A DNA stretch of 64,000 nucleotides. Source: Littorina saxatilis (lineage: Eukaryota; Mollusca; Gastropoda; Littorinimorpha; Littorinidae). Both the position numbers and the translations under genes were made by a program. The DNA lies in the NCBI RefSeq assembly GCF_037325665.1, contig NC_090261.1, positions 22,268,566 through 22,332,565 of the forward strand. The letters are read 5' to 3'. Shown piece by piece: positions 11,489-24,579 of this stretch (its first letter is position 1; each line of letters starts with the position of its first letter). Under the pieces are notes generated by a model, which did not search any database, was not told the origin of the DNA, and saw only the letters and a list, made by a program, of their open reading frames with translations.

Positions 11489-14017
11489 GCGATGCACGGC
11501 CAAAGTTCTCGATGGATCTCTTTTAAATTTGGTGGCCATATTCAGGTACACCCCGGACACAAGCTGGTCGATGAGATATTTCAACACGTGCTCTCAGCGC
11601 GCAACGCTGAACCGATTTTTGTTTTTCTCTGGATCCATTCCCAGTAACTCTTCCTTATCTTCTCCAGTGTTTTCAGCGTTTATCTCCCTTCCTTCGTGTG
11701 GCGTCAATCCATATTCCCGTTTCTATTTTTAGAAGGTCACTGTCGACAACGCTCAATCCATATTCCCGTTATACTATTTTTAGAAGGTCACTGTCCCGGC
11801 GAAGCCGGGTATTACTCTTCTCCAGTGTTTTGCGCGTTTATCTCCCTTCCTTCGTGCGGTGCCAGGTATTCGGCTCGACTTCTTCCCGGCGAAGCGGGTA
11901 TTCATCTATTATATATATATATATATATATATAGCAGGGGCGGATCAGTTCATTCTATGGGGGGGGGTTTCCAAAAGTATATTGTGAAGATATGGGTGTG
12001 AAGGCGCGAAGCGCCGAGCTGACGGCGCAAAGCGCCTAGCTTGCTTGGGGGGTCCGGGGGCATGCCCCCCCCCGGAACATTTTGAAAAAAAGATGCAAAA
12101 TGGTGCAATCTGGTGCATTCTGAGGATGATCATTACCAGTTTCAGGCAGCAGATTTTGTCACTGATTAATACCCCCAAACAACAACAACCCCAAAAAAAC
12201 ACAATTTTTTATTTTTATTTTTTGGCTGGGGGGGGGGGGGGGGGGGGGGTTCCGGAAACCCCAGAACCCCCCCCCCCCCCCTCGTCCGCCCCTGTATATA
12301 TATATGCATGTGAATGCTTTGGTTTGTTTGTTTTATCCCTGCCACGACCAGTCATGATGGTTAACTCCTACCTCGTACATGTATGTGTGTGTGTTTTTTC
12401 TAGCATCTTCAAGAATGTTCTGTTTCAACAAAAATGCAAATGTGACTGCTTTGGTTTCTTTGTTTGTTTTATCACTGTCATACAGCCACATCCCACTTTT
12501 AGGGAACTCTCTTTTGTCAGAAATCAGTTTGTGGACTTCAGCAGTGAAATCTGACTCACAAAGACTCAGACCGCTTGGTTCTTATGTCAGAATATAGGGC
12601 GGGGATGTAGCTCAGTCGGTAGCGCGCTGGATTTGTATCCAGTTGGCCGCTGTCAGCGTGAGTTCGTCCCCACGTTCGGCGAGAGATTTAATTCTCAGAG
12701 TTCGGTGGGTTATAGAAACACGAAAATACCCACCATGCTTCCTCCGAAAACGGCGTATGGCTGCCTAAATGGCGGGGTAAAAAACGGTCATACACGTAAA
12801 ATTCCACTCGTGCAAAAAACACGAGTATACGTGGGAGTTTCAGCCCACGAACGAAGAAGAAGAAGAAGATGTCAGAATATCAAACTGTCAAGGTCTTGCA
12901 TCAGGATAAAACAATAGTCACGTTATATTTTATCTCAGGACTAAACAATCATCCGACTTTATGTCTAACTGCAGATTTTGACAGTTAGTACTAAATGAAA
13001 TTCTCTTTACTTTTGCAGGTCCTTTGCTGGGTTTCCCACTAATCCACGTGGCTGTGTCGCTGCACGAGTTTCAAACTCGCCCTGGGACCTCGCTGGCCAT
13101 GGTGGCAGCGTGTGCAGTGCAGTGCATCACCAAGGCTTTGAGAGAGGCCGCACCACACTTACTGGAACCCATGATGGAACTAGAGGTTAGACATTTGGTT
13201 CACATGAGGCTATGCTATCCCTCCTCCCCTCCAAAGTAAGTCTAATCAAACTTTAAACGCCGTATTCCCCTCATGGACTCTAATTCGTGATGAAATATGT
13301 TGACTTAGAAATTTGCTTCATCGCAAAGTCTTTTTCTCATTCAAGGGTGCGTATTTGACAAGTACTTACTTGGCTACAAAAGGAAACGAATTTATTCCCT
13401 GAAGAACACAATTATCATTTCGAATGTAAGTTTCAGGGCACAGTGGGCACTCTGGTTGTTGGCAGCTTGAAACACTGGATTACTTCAGACTTTGCTTCTT
13501 GTGAAAAGTTACCATGACATCCTTTTGCAGAGCAAAATTTACAGCTCTTGAAAACATTTCAAAACTGAGACCTTAATTTCAACTTTACAGGATAGTTGAA
13601 GAGTCAAATAGCAAGAGTTAATAACAAGTCAAAGGCATTGTGCGCCTTGAGTCGCCTTGTGGTGAGATACATGCGCGTTATAAATTCTCGTATTATTATT
13701 GTTTAGGCAAAAATCTTATCAAAGGATGTTTTCTTCATGCTGCATTTCAGATCAACACAAATGAAGACTACCTGCACACAGTGATGGGAGACCTGTCTCA
13801 GCGACGCAGCCACATCGACAGTGTGCAGAGCAGACAGAGCGGCAAGTTAGTGCAGGCTGTGACACCCCTTTCAGAGCTCCGGGGATACTCGACTGACCTT
13901 CGCACCATCACCTCCGGCACTTCTTCCTTCTCCATGCACCTGTCGCACTATCAGCCAATGGGGACGGACGAGCAGAATCGCCTCATTGAGAGCGTCACAG
14001 GATTTGCGCCTTCTTGA
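4535..14017 (+). CDS. GFM2: Mitochondrial ribosome-releasing factor 2 (EF-G2mt), nine coding exons
   Basis: Coding exons are 4535-4823, 5850-5978, 6986-7066, 7756-8561, 9272-9553, 9970-10137, 11093-11279, 13019-13185 and 13751-14017 (stop TGA). Splice phases agree at every junction and give 791 codons; the human protein has about 779. It is a translational GTPase that works with mitochondrial recycling factor to split post-termination mitoribosomes. G motifs are visible: AHIDAGKT at 73-80, RGIT at 115-118, DTPGHVD at 137-143, NKMD at 191-194, and SSLK near 326. Domain II follows in exons 4-5; the later exons carry [18 protein letters not shown] and the C-terminal [12 protein letters not shown] motif. 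The first 50 residues are rich in Arg/His and poor in acid, as in a mitochondrial presequence. Exon 5 holds a Gln/Glu-rich low-complexity insert (about residues 457-487). I chose the first ATG of the open exon; MAKIRN at residue 63 is too far in. Exon 7 has a weak donor (GTCAGC). Confidence 0.95.
5099..5392. mobile_element. PIF/Harbinger-like MITE, copy 1 (GFM2 intron 1)
   Basis: The 294 bp element starts GGCC and ends GGCC and is flanked by TAA on both sides. Long terminal inverted repeats include a T-rich run and TAGGTGTGGTTACGGTAAC. There is no coding capacity. The family also occurs at 23760-23997 and 53924-54265 with the same TAA flanks. A 3 bp TWA duplication with GG-type ends is typical of PIF/Harbinger. 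Confidence 0.8.
6105..6477 (-). mobile_element. tRNA-SINE, full-length copy 2 (GFM2 intron 2)
   Basis: A full-length copy in antisense to GFM2, flanked by the exact duplication TGCATGGGGTAT (6093-6104 and 6478-6489). The head carries TAGCTCAGTCGGTAGCGCGC (A-box-like) and GTGAGTTCGTCCCC (B-box-like). The core holds the CACTCGTG hairpin and the tail is (GAA)n. Confidence 0.95.
6659..6915. mobile_element. hAT-like short element (GFM2 intron 2)
   Basis: The 257 bp segment is bounded by inverted ends CAGGGATGGCCAAAT and ATTTGGCCATCCCTG. It has no coding capacity. CAGGG termini suggest hAT. I could not read a clean 8 bp target duplication. A related left end lies at 52655. Confidence 0.6.
8608..8635. 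repeat. (GACA)n/(GACG)n tract in GFM2 intron 4
   Basis: A short tetranucleotide repeat about 45 bp downstream of the exon 4 donor. Confidence 0.8.
10369..10744 (+). mobile_element. tRNA-SINE, full-length copy 3 (GFM2 intron 6)
   Basis: A full-length sense copy with the exact 15 bp duplication ATACGATCCTTTTCA at 10353-10367 and 10745-10759. tRNA-like head, core hairpin and (GAA)n tail are all present. The perfect duplication points to a recent insertion. Confidence 0.95.
11443..11487. repeat. (GT)n microsatellite in GFM2 intron 7
   Basis: About 45 bp of GT repeat preceded by an AT repeat at 11421-11438. Confidence 0.9.
11490..11900 (+). mobile_element. Unclassified interspersed repeat with CCCGGCGAAGC motifs (GFM2 intron 7)
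   Basis: The word CAATCCATATTCCCGTT and the block TTTTAGAAGGTCACTGTC each occur twice within 70 bp (11704-11790). TCTCCAGTGTTTT with TTTATCTCCCTTCCTTCGTG also occurs twice (11662 and 11818). CCCGGCGAAGC occurs twice, the second just before the TA repeat. This is an internally repetitive unit, not a gene. I recall similar sequence as dispersed repeat in other invertebrates but cannot name a family. Confidence 0.5.
11935..12294. mobile_element. hAT-like element inside a (TA)n tract (GFM2 intron 7)
   Basis: The 360 bp element has inverted ends CAGGGGCGGA/TCCGCCCCTG and sits in a TATATA repeat on both sides, so the target duplication cannot be placed uniquely. The interior has GGCGCGAAGCGCC palindromic words, a GGGGGCATGCCCCC motif and GGTGCATTCTGAG. 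The last two are shared with the element at 40118-40621. Poly-G and poly-C runs lie at its right end. Confidence 0.7.
12596..12868 (+). mobile_element. tRNA-SINE, internally deleted copy 4 (GFM2 intron 7)
   Basis: The head and tail are intact and flanked by the duplication ATGTCAGAATAT. The middle about 110 bp is missing: the sequence jumps from the head's AATTCTCAG directly to AGTTCGGTGGGTTATAG. Because the duplications are exact, the deletion may pre-date insertion, giving a short subfamily. Confidence 0.9.
13638..13706 (+). mobile_element. SINE tail fragment in GFM2 intron 8
   Basis: GCGCCTTGAGTCGCCTTGTG and GTGAGATACATGCGCG, followed by a TATTATTATT tail, match the 3' end of the longer SINE at 61958-62418. 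Only the last 70 bp are present, as expected of a 5'-truncated insertion. Confidence 0.75.
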
Positions 14018-14980
14018 TAGTGTTGGGGATGATTTAGCATCACTGATTGAAATGACATTTTAGTTTCTCATAGGATTTGGTCTGGTTTGAATGGACACTT
14101 CATTGTAGTAGTTTTGAATATGTTCCTGGCTTGTGTGTGATTTTATGAAGCTGTTAATGAAATGAATGGAGAGACTTTAACAAGAGTTAGACATTCTTTG
14201 TGTGTGTGTGTGTGACAGAGCATGTTCATGTACCTTTTTATGCTTGTTGCTGAAAATTTAATTTCTCAGAGATTGTGGTTGATCTTTACCATCTTAATGA
14301 CAGTCAGTAAATTTTGATTTCTGAGCCCCCTTTCTGGTTCTATTTTTTTGCTTGTTTGTCATGTGTTCGTATAGACACACCGCAGTGTACAGCCACACAC
14401 AACTCCATCAAACAACAAACTCAAACACCATATGTATATCAAGCAATCATTTTCAAGAAAAAATTACAAAATACACTCATACATCGGTAGTAATTACACT
14501 TTTTAATTACATGTAATACAGCAAAACGTAATTTGGAGATGCTTACTCAAAGCTTTAACCTAAGAGTTTCTTAAAAAAAAGAGGGGGAGGATAAAAGAGA
14601 TCGCAATAGAAATAGGCAATGTGCAAGTTCTACCAGTCTGTGATTTCAAACAATCGTGAAATACAGTAAGAGCGGACAGCTGCTGCCATGTACTGTCTCC
14701 CATTTGTTACACAAGCACACAATGTCAAATGTATGCACACATGCTTGCTTGCGCATCAACCCCCAAAATAAAGGCATGAAAGTACAACTACAAGAACAAG
14801 GCACATATCCTTTTTAATATAGTCTTCCTCTATGTCACACTGAAAGAAGTTTCCACAGATAACTGCTCCTATTTAGTCTGTCTGTCTCTGTCTCTCCCTC
14901 TCCTGGACCACATCAGAAAACACACCTACAGTCACTGAACTCTCCTGTTATGCCTGTCGGGCCCACTGCCACATAGAAGA
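14018..14980 (+). other. GFM2 3' flank
   Basis: AT-rich sequence after the GFM2 stop with no further coding signal. The first plausible AATAAA polyadenylation signal on this strand is at 14767-14772. Site use is inferred from the motif only. Confidence 0.4.
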
Positions 14981-14984
14981 CAGA

Positions 14985-15600
14985 TTGGGATTGAACCCTT
15001 CCCCTCCTGTGTGCCACTCAATCTTTCACCGCTGCAGTCATACCTCGCCCTCGTCTGCGTGTCTTTAACAGCACGCTTTGGTTCTGAGTTAAGCGGCAGC
15101 TACTAGCTAGCTCCACTCATCCAGTGGGATTGGAACCTTCAACTCTGTATCGCACATTGCTACACTCAACCCTCCCCCTTCTATGTGGTATCTCCTCAAT
15201 CTCTTCCAGTGGGATTTGAACCCAAAACTCTTCCTGTGTTTGTTTCTGTTGCTTACCCTTCCATCTCCTCTCATCCTGTGACTTTTTTGAGTTCATCTGC
15301 AGCAGTTCCATTCTTCCAGTGGGATTTGAACTCCCAAGATCTGTCTGCTTCCCCCACTTAACTCCATCCATCTCAACCACTGCTACACTCATGCAGCTCA
15401 ACCCATCTTGCATGTCCTCTGCAGTGTCCTGTACTGGCTCCAAGTTCATCAGCAACTCAACCTCTTTGAACCCTCAACTTCATCTGCCTCACCCACTGCT
15501 ACACTTATTTGTCTGCCTCCTGTGTGTCCTCTGCTGTGCCGTGGCTCCTCCTCCAGTGGCATGCGGAACCCTCAAAGCTGTCTTTCTCCCTGTATGGGAC
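14985..15600 (-). repeat. Degenerate repeats echoing the last NRDE2 exon
   Basis: Read on the minus strand, several blocks resemble the coding sequence for RVQIPLEEVELLMNSE in NRDE2 exon 11. On the plus strand the shared word is CCAGTGGGATTTGAACCC and close variants, seen near 15119, 15207 and 15316, and in exon 11 itself near 15678. A further block near 15437 repeats the TTCATCAGCAACTCAACCTC part. The copies are imperfect, out of register with each other and lie beyond the NRDE2 stop. See the findings. Confidence 0.65.
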
Positions 15601-15602
15601 AC

Positions 15603-16249
15603 TCAACTCTCCTCTTCTAGCGTGTCCTCTGCAGCAGCATCCTGTGGCTCCGAGTTCATCAGTAACTCCACTTCCTCCAGTGGGATCTGAACCCTCAGCT
15701 CTTTCTCTGTCATCAGGTCCACCAGCTCCTGGAACTGCTTGGTGGCAAACAACTCCACACCATCCAGGTACAACACCTGTGGGAGCAAGCAGGATGAATT
15801 CAGTAAACAGGCCCAAACAGTCTAAGTACAAAACCCTTGTGCTGAAATGTTACCGGTAGTCAGATTTTACAGTGAACATATGCTGTCATAGTTCACACAA
15901 GCTATGCAAGCACAGATTTAACAGTTCTACAAAATCAAAGGGAGAAAACCTATCACGCCAAATACTTGCTAAACTTAATTAAACATTTCTATACCATTTT
16001 AGTATCCTATCTTTAAAATCAAATGTCAGATCCAAACTTTGCAAACATTTTCACATCACCACAATATGAACTCTTTTGAACCAAAATTAAGTTGAAAATG
16101 TTCAAGCCATCTAAGGAAAAATGCACGTCTTTTAGTTTTAATCAATTGTTAAAAAAGATATCTCTTGTATGTATTGAAAATATCCACTTCAAGACAACCT
16201 GTTGCATGCTCACATTTTGAGACAACTACCCATTTACACTAACACCATA

Positions 16250-16306
<57 letters not shown>

Positions 16307-19300
16307 TGTGTGTGTGTGTGTGTGTATGCAGGCATGGCATTCTTGTGTATGTGTGTTCCTCTTCATCTTTGTCTTCTGGGTTACAAAAACTCACTTTAGC
16401 CCACGGACACGTTTGCAGGGCTCTGTAAAATATTCCCTCTGCTCTGTCAATGCTCCCATATTTTGCCTGTGCACAAACACAACAGAATAATTCAACATTT
16501 ATTTGGGCAAAATAAAAGCAATGAGTTGGCTGCGCACAAGTGATAAAAATTATACAGCAGACAATTGTCTTACTTATAATCATTTTAACATGGAAAGACA
16601 ATAGCAGTTATCTTGCAAGAAATCAGAGGTTCTAGAAGATTTTTTAGTGTTACCATTTGGAGTAAAAAGATAAGAGCAGAAGTCTGCAATTTATGAAAGA
16701 TGGAGAAGGTTCAGTACATAAACTTGGTTTCTGGCATCAAGGGTAAAGCAATATTTCATCAGACAGAGATGACATTTGTATGCATACCCATGTAAATATC
16801 ATTTATATGCCTTTTATGTAAATTTAAAACACACAAAATAGCCCATTTTTGATGTCCAAATTATAGAAAATGTACAGCTTGAAGGGGAGTCTAAGGATGG
16901 GGCATGCCCCAATAATTTTGTTTTAAATGTCTACCCCAATCTCAAGCCTGATCAGAATTTCAGTGTTACTTGCTTTCCCGTTAGAACTATTCAGTGTGTG
17001 TACCTCAAAGTGCAGATAGAGTCTCCAGAGAAGGGGGCAGTGCTGAGCGACCTTGTGTTGCAGTCCTCTCTCACACGCTGCACGCACACGATGAACGGTG
17101 CCTGTGTCTGACATACCCTCCGTTTGCTCACTATCCCCTGCACACAATGCAGATACTCATGCTCAGTTGTGCCTGTATATATATATATGGTCCTCCTCAG
17201 GACTAGATTACCTTGCGATACGTCCCCCACAAAGGGACTTTGCTCTGTAAATCTCGGTCCCCCTTGAGGAGGGTCTGATGCTCCCAATAGGCTGTCTGTG
17301 AAGGGATACTTATTTCTCTCTCTTTCTCTGCTAAGAGATTTTAACAAATCTCGGAAGAAAGTCTCTGCTGACTTTCAATTGTTTCTTTCACAATTTCTGA
17401 TGTTATATATATATGTGCTACAAAGTGTGGCAAATCACATAAGAACATTGAAAAAGGCAAAGATTTTCTAAGCTTACCCCGAGAGTTTGCATGCACAGTG
17501 TTGGTTGCCACCAGCTTGGCGTGTCTCTGCATTTCAGCCAGCACTTCAAACAGCACTGGGTACACTGAGGCCGGCTCTCTCGTTGCCTGCTCAAAGTAAC
17601 GCCGCAATCTCCCAGCCAGCCAGGACCCGGACTCCACATCCACAAGTTGACGGAGCAAGGAAGGTTCATCAGGGAAACGGGACAGACCCGTGTCCAAACG
17701 AGAGCGGATCTGACCCAGCGACACTGCCTCCACTGACGCATAGTTTCTCAACAGCGTCACCAGATTGTGAGTCAGCTCTTTTTCTACACCTTTGATGGCC
17801 ATCCTGATCTGTGGAGAAGACGCTGTCTGTGAAGCAAGGGTACAAAGTTGAAAGGAAGATTCAAACACCTTCAGTGAATCTCCTAATCCAACAGCACACA
17901 ATTCGAACAAAGCAAAACAGTTCACATGTTGAACAGCATGCATTTTTCCAAAAGAGTCTGACAAATCTTCTGGACTGTTGATCAAATCTTTCAGAATACT
18001 CTGGAACTTCCTGCGAGTTTTCAGAACTTGGGCGGCTGACACAGTGTGTTCCTTGCTGGCAGAAAACTTCCCTGTGTCCATCAGGCAGACAAAGCTCGCC
18101 ACCACCTTCTTCTTGCAATCTGCCGGAGGAGAGGGCTTCCTCCCTGTCAACGAAACCAGCTCTGTAGGTGTGAAGTTGAGACAGATGCCGGCGTGCGTGC
18201 GGTACAGCGAGCACAGCCCTGCCATTCCCGCATGATCCTGGTCAGTGACGCTGCTGGTGAACATAGCCAGCGCTGTTTGAAGCATGGACAAAGCATCCTT
18301 GCTTTTGCCTAGAGCCCACTCCATTCTGATGTAGCCGTCCCACAGTAAGAGGTCGTTGCGGTTCTGTGTCTCCTTCAGCAGATTTTTGCCAAACTTTCTG
18401 ACCTCCTTGCCTTGTTTCTCAGAAAGAGAGGCTACATCCTGACATCCATGTTTGCAGGCTTGAAGCTGCAGCAGCTGTGAAGTGAAAAAAGTTTGATACC
18501 AACCGGTGAAATAGGCAGCAGACTGACGCAGGGTGTTCTGCACAAATTGAACCAGCTCTGTGCGTGGCTGCCATACTGAGTCCACTTTCACGCCAACGTT
18601 CACGCCATGTGATGTTGATACCTGCAACAAAGGGTAAACAATCATTATACACATTTTTGTTCAGTATTAGTAGCTTTTAAAACAAAGTTTTTGCAAAACA
18701 TTTCAAGTTTTCAATCTTAAAATCTTTATGAAAACACAGTTCAGATTTGTTTGTTCGTTCATAGGCTGAAACTCCCACGGCTTTTACGTGTATGACCGTT
18801 TTTACCCCGCCATTTAGGCAGCCATACGCCGCTTTCGGAGGAAGCATGCTGGGTATTTTCGTGTTTCTATAACCCACCGAACTCTGACATGGATTACAGG
18901 ATCTTTTTCGTGCGCACTTGGTCTTGTGCTTGCGTGTACACACGGGGGTGTTCGGACACCGAGGAGAGTCTGCACACAAAGTTGACTCTGAGAAATAAAT
19001 CTCTCACCGAACGTGGGGACGAACTCATGCTGACAGCGGCCAACTGGATACAAATCCAGCGCGCTACCGACTGAGCTACATCCCCGCCCACACAGTTCAG
19101 ATAAAATGAACTGCAAAGATGCTTGTGTCATTATCTATACACAGCGCTGAAAAACAGCTGTGACCTGTTTCATGCTGGTTGCTTCAAACCTTTGTTTTTA
19201 GTCTGTTTTAGTTTGTTTGTTTTGTTTTTTCATTTATTTCCCTTTTTTCAGGCGGGGAGCATCTTTCTGCATGGGTCCTTTTACCCCCACTCAAAACCAA

Positions 19301-22300
19301 AGAGTATATAATCATTGATACACACACATACTATGGACATTATTTTCCTTCAATAACGAAAGGCAGAAGATTCCACATTCCATGTACTTACTTGGTGCAT
19401 TGCCTCCAGCAGGAGCTGGTGAAAGGGAGTTGCATACTCCTCAGTCCCCTGCTGCTGCACCAAGCCCAGCAGTTGCAGGAACTGTGTTACCAGTCTGGAG
19501 CAGGAAGCTGAGAGACGCAGACGAAACAAGACTGGCGCCACATCCTCGAACAACACCATGCGATCCAGGTCTTCACAGTCATCTTCAGTCTCCTCTTTGG
19601 TGGTGTCTGGTCGCCAGGGCAGCCAGTGTGCACCTTGGCATAAACGCTCAATTTTCAGCCAAGTGTTCCACAAGGCTGAGTCTTGTTGTAAGATTTCTTC
19701 TTGCTCCGCGTCTGTTTTAACTGTTGACAGAGAGCACATCTTTTGTACAGCAGACCATTTTGCTGACGGTACATACTGTCTATACATTTAGATACAGGAA
19801 AATAAAAAGGAATGAAAGTTGATAGTGTTAAAATTCTGGAAAAATTTGCCTGCAGATAGGTAGCTCACACTTTTTCAACTTTTGCTCTACGTGATTTTGA
19901 CACCCTTAAAAGTGTAAACCCGGAAAACCACCATGAACAGTACACAGTGGTATGTTTACTTTTTGTCAATTCTAATTTCAAAATCTTCCCCTTTCATTAA
20001 AAAGCTTACCTTGGATGAAGGAATGAGTGCTGACTTGCCCTGAATTCTCCACCCAGGCTGCCCAGCCTTTGGCTCCCGGCTCCCCAAACCTGGCCACACC
20101 GCTGTCCCAGAAGCTCTCAAACACCGCCACGCAGTCTGACGTGGGGGTCAGGTTGAGCGATGGAGGGCGGAACAGGTTGAACTCGATCATGGCCTGGTAA
20201 GATGCCACAGCTTTCTCCGTGAAACCACTCTGATGGAGGAAGCTGCAGTACTGCTCAAACACACCTGTTGAAAGAGCAGTTATAGATACAGGTAAGCAGA
20301 TATCTTCAAAGCACTATCACTTCAATCAGAGAAGAGTTCAAGGTCAGCAGACACTTTTCAGTAATTCTTAAATAAATTGAAGAATAGTTCATGTAGGTCA
20401 TCTTCTCACGAAGTCTAAAACACAAAAGAAAGTAAATACATTCATCGTGTTCATAACCAAATCTCACTCTGAAAGATTAACTGAAATAAGATTAAAAACT
20501 AAATTGTTTTTATCAAACCTTGTAACAATATTCTTATAAATGGTTCCAGATGCTGTAATGCTACACAAGAACACACACACCCACCCACACACACACACAT
20601 ACACACACATGCATACACACACACGCAGACAGACAGCCATACACACACACTTGCCACTTACCAATCATCTCTTCTTCCAGATTGTCAGTGTCAGCCATCT
20701 TGACAACCTTGACCTTGCCCTCCAGGATGGGGCTGAGGGTTCTGAAGCAGCGATGATACAGTTTGCCCATGCGCCCAACACTGAACGTGCTCAGACGGGA
20801 CTGCTGGAACTGGAGATAATGTCTCCACAACCTCACGTCAGCGGAGTGAACAAACAGCAGGTCATCCCACTGCTTAGCCAGGCTGGTGGAATCAGTCACG
20901 TCCTGTTCCACCGCCAGTTTTTCAATCTGTAGCTCCAAACAAGAAGGGTTAGCCTTCAAAGCTTTGTCAAGGATGGCCACTTTCTTCTCAATGCAAGCAC
21001 GCGGAGGCTGAAAAGAGTCGCGCAGTCTCCTGTTCAAGACAGACTTTGCTGAGAATCGTGCGTCCTGAAAGACTTGGTCCTGGAAAGCGACAAACTCCAG
21101 CCATAATTTGACGTTGCTGGGGTCTTCATGGAGACGGCGGTTGTAGTATGCTGTCCTCTCAAATGTCTCGTCCAGCCCTGAACCCACTTCAGTGCTCTCT
21201 TTTCCTGCAGCTCCCTTTCCTTGGCAGTACATGCTTGTGGCTGGGTCCATTATTCCAGCAGGAGTAAACTCTTCTCTTGACTTTGAAATGGATCCACCCT
21301 TCGCATCTTTCTCCCGAATAGAAATGTACTGTGCAGTTTCATTTGCCACCTTGCCGTCCACAGCTACAAACACTCCTTTCGCTCTCATCTCTTTTCTCTT
21401 GTCCTTGGTGTAATATCTACTGACTGTGTTCTTGTGCTTCTCGCCTTTAAAAATGCTGGGTAGGGTGATGTTACTGTTCCCAAAGCAGTTGTTGGTCAGG
21501 CGAAAGTATCGTGCAATGTGGCCTTTATACACAGACTCGTAGTTCCACAGGGATTTCTCACAAGAACGGTCAACTCTGAAAGCGTTCTCTGCTTCAAGTC
21601 CTGGAATTTCTTCTATGAAAGTCTTGGATGGGTCAATCATTTTTTCTGCTGGTCTGAAACAGAGAAATACATTAAATGCAAAACTGTACGTGAATCACTG
21701 AATTCTTTAACAATGAGTATACATGAGAAAACATGTGCAATCTCCCTGTTTGCCTGACTAGTTCTGAAAGCAGTTAGTTCCATGCCTTTGTCTTTTTAAC
21801 AAGACTAAGAAAATAGCAAAAACAGATTTAAATCAGTTGGTTTTAAAATTGGAAACAATTTTTTTTTCTATTACTGAAAGCTCTTTATGAACATGTGCTA
21901 TCACTGATTAGACAGTTACCTTTGTTTCACTTCTTCTGATGGGCTTCTTTTTCTGCTCTCTTTGTGCTTGTGTTTGTGTTTCTTCTTTTTCTTCTTGTGC
22001 TTTTTGTCTTTCGCCTTCTTCTCACTGACACTGGTATCAGAGGCTTTGGTACTTTTTGCAACGGACAGCACTTCCTCGTCAGATTCTGCACATGATATAT
22101 TTATTCAAGCAAATTTTGGAGAACAAAGTAAGGCCCAAGAAGCCATCTAATCTAAAAGTTAAACAAAACAAATGTAGATGTTAAAAAAAAACACCATAAC
22201 ACTTAGCTTTTGGTCAAAACACCAGAATTTGTTTCCCAGGATAAAACAAAGTTGCACATTTTTAAACTTGTGTGACCGAGTGTAATGGAGGTAAATTTAG

Positions 22301-24494
22301 AGGTTACGTATGAACAGAAAATCTTAAAAAATAAGGTCTTAAAAAAGGGAGAAGTCTTCTTCTTCTGCGTTCGTGAGCTGAAACTCCCACGTACACTCGT
22401 GTTTTTTGCACGAGTGGAATTTTACGTGTATGACCGTTTTTTACCCCGCCATTTAGGCAGCCATACGCCGTTTTCGGAGGAAGCATGCTGGGTATTTTCG
22501 TGTTTCTATAACCCACTGAACTCTGACATGGATTACAGGATCTTTTTCGTGCGCACTTGGTCTTGTGCTTGCGTGTACACACGGGGGTGTTCGGACACCG
22601 AGGAGAGTCTGCACACAAAGTTGACTCTGAGAAATAAATCTCTCGCCGAACGTCAGTGGGGACGAACTCACGCTGACAGCGGCCAACTGGATACAAATCC
22701 AGCGCGCTACCGACTGAGCTACATCCTCCCGCCCCGGAGAAGTCTTCAAATCAGCGATAGATGAACATTTCTACTCGCCAGTTACACGTTTTTACTCGCC
22801 ATGGCAAGTAAAATACTCGCCACTTTCAGGCCTGGTAGGGTAAGGTAGGACTGACCCATTAGTACTGCACTGGTGTTGTTCCCCAAGCTAGCATGGACAT
22901 ATATATTATATATGGATGTCAATCAGCCTAGCTGAAGCTTTAGACAATGAATGTAATTATCTCTACTAACCTGACACAGAGTATCTCCTCTTCAAGTTCA
23001 AAGGTTTTATGTCGGTCTGTGCAACATCTGCTTCTTCAGATGATGACTCACTTGCAGCTGCAGATTGTCTGAACAAAAACATTAATCATGGACATTTATG
23101 ATCTGAGAAATTGTTGATATTCTTCAGTAATTCAGAAGTTAAGATCACACAATAGCACTCTGAACACCCCCTCCCTTTGAAGAAACAGAAAAGAAACACA
23201 TAATGATACACAATATATATTTATACACTATTGATTTTTATGACATGTACCACTATTGGAGTATTGCAAACACTCTACAGAGGGAAGGGAATTCTTCCTT
23301 GAAAAATAGGATGCTGACTGTCTGCTCAATTTTTACTCCTCCGCTCTAGCCGAATTGGCAAGCAAGTTTACTGAAGTAAACCACAACACTAGCTGGTACA
23401 AGAACCTTGCATAAAGCTCTGCAAAAATGCCCAAACAGTCATCGCAAGAGCATTAGATCTTTCTGATCCAGAAACACGCCTCTGTCTTCGGTGACATCTT
23501 AGCATTGAAATAAGAAACCCATCAAACAAAGCATCACAAAAATGAAAGCAAAAGCATCAACAAAAATCAAAAGATTACCTGGTAAATGATGTCTCAATAG
23601 TTGAACTGGGAGTGGGGGACACTGATATTTGTTCTGGCACTGATTGGTTTTTCTCTTCAGTCAATAACAAAGCAGTTGTCAGGAAGCTCTTATTTTCCAG
23701 CCACTCCAAGTCATCTGCCATTACATTAGTACAAATCATTCATCTCTCAACAATTCTAAGGCCAAAAAAAAAAATAGTCTGTTTACGGTAACCCGACCGA
23801 CCCTATTTTTTTTGCGCGACCCTAGACTTTTTTTTGGCATTTGGGGAAAAAAAAATATTTTAGTTTTTTTTGCAAAATAACGTAAAAATATGGTTTTTTG
23901 GAGAAAAAAAAATAAATAAAAAAAATAAAAAACCCGACCTACCGACCCTATTTTTTTGGCCTATGTTACCGTAAACAGACCTATTTTTTTTTTGGCCTAA
24001 AATACCTGGTAGGGGTAATGTGCCAGTGTTAGACAAGCCATATCATGAAAAACAGTAAAAAAAAAAAAAAAAAGACTACAAATAAAATCTTTTTCGATTT
24101 TGTTTGTTACTGTTGCTATTTTACCTTAATTCTCGCATGGAATTTATTGTAAGTACTGTACATACTAAAGTAATAAACTAACAGTAACACATCAAATGAT
24201 CTATAGTATAACCATCACTTATCAGTTCATGGATATAAAACTTGACTCAGGGTTATAAATGATAGCAAACAGCATCTACAGTATCTCTTATCTTCTTTCT
24301 TCTCTTTGTTGTTGCTGTTGTTGTTGGTGTGTTTTTTATTATGCATTTAAGTTATAAACTTATGTTACTTGAACGCAATGGTTTACGCAACACCTGTTCG
24401 TGGTCATTTAATAGGAGTAAAGAAATATATAATTTAGGTATGATGCTACATGTACAACGTGTCTAGCATGTCAAAATAAGAGTTTGGCGCTCAG

Positions 24495-24579
<85 letters not shown>

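Noticed and set aside
10976-11647. A 223-codon open frame on the plus strand
   Set aside because: It contains GFM2 exon 7 (11093-11279) but runs through the donor into intronic repeats; the coding part is only the exon.
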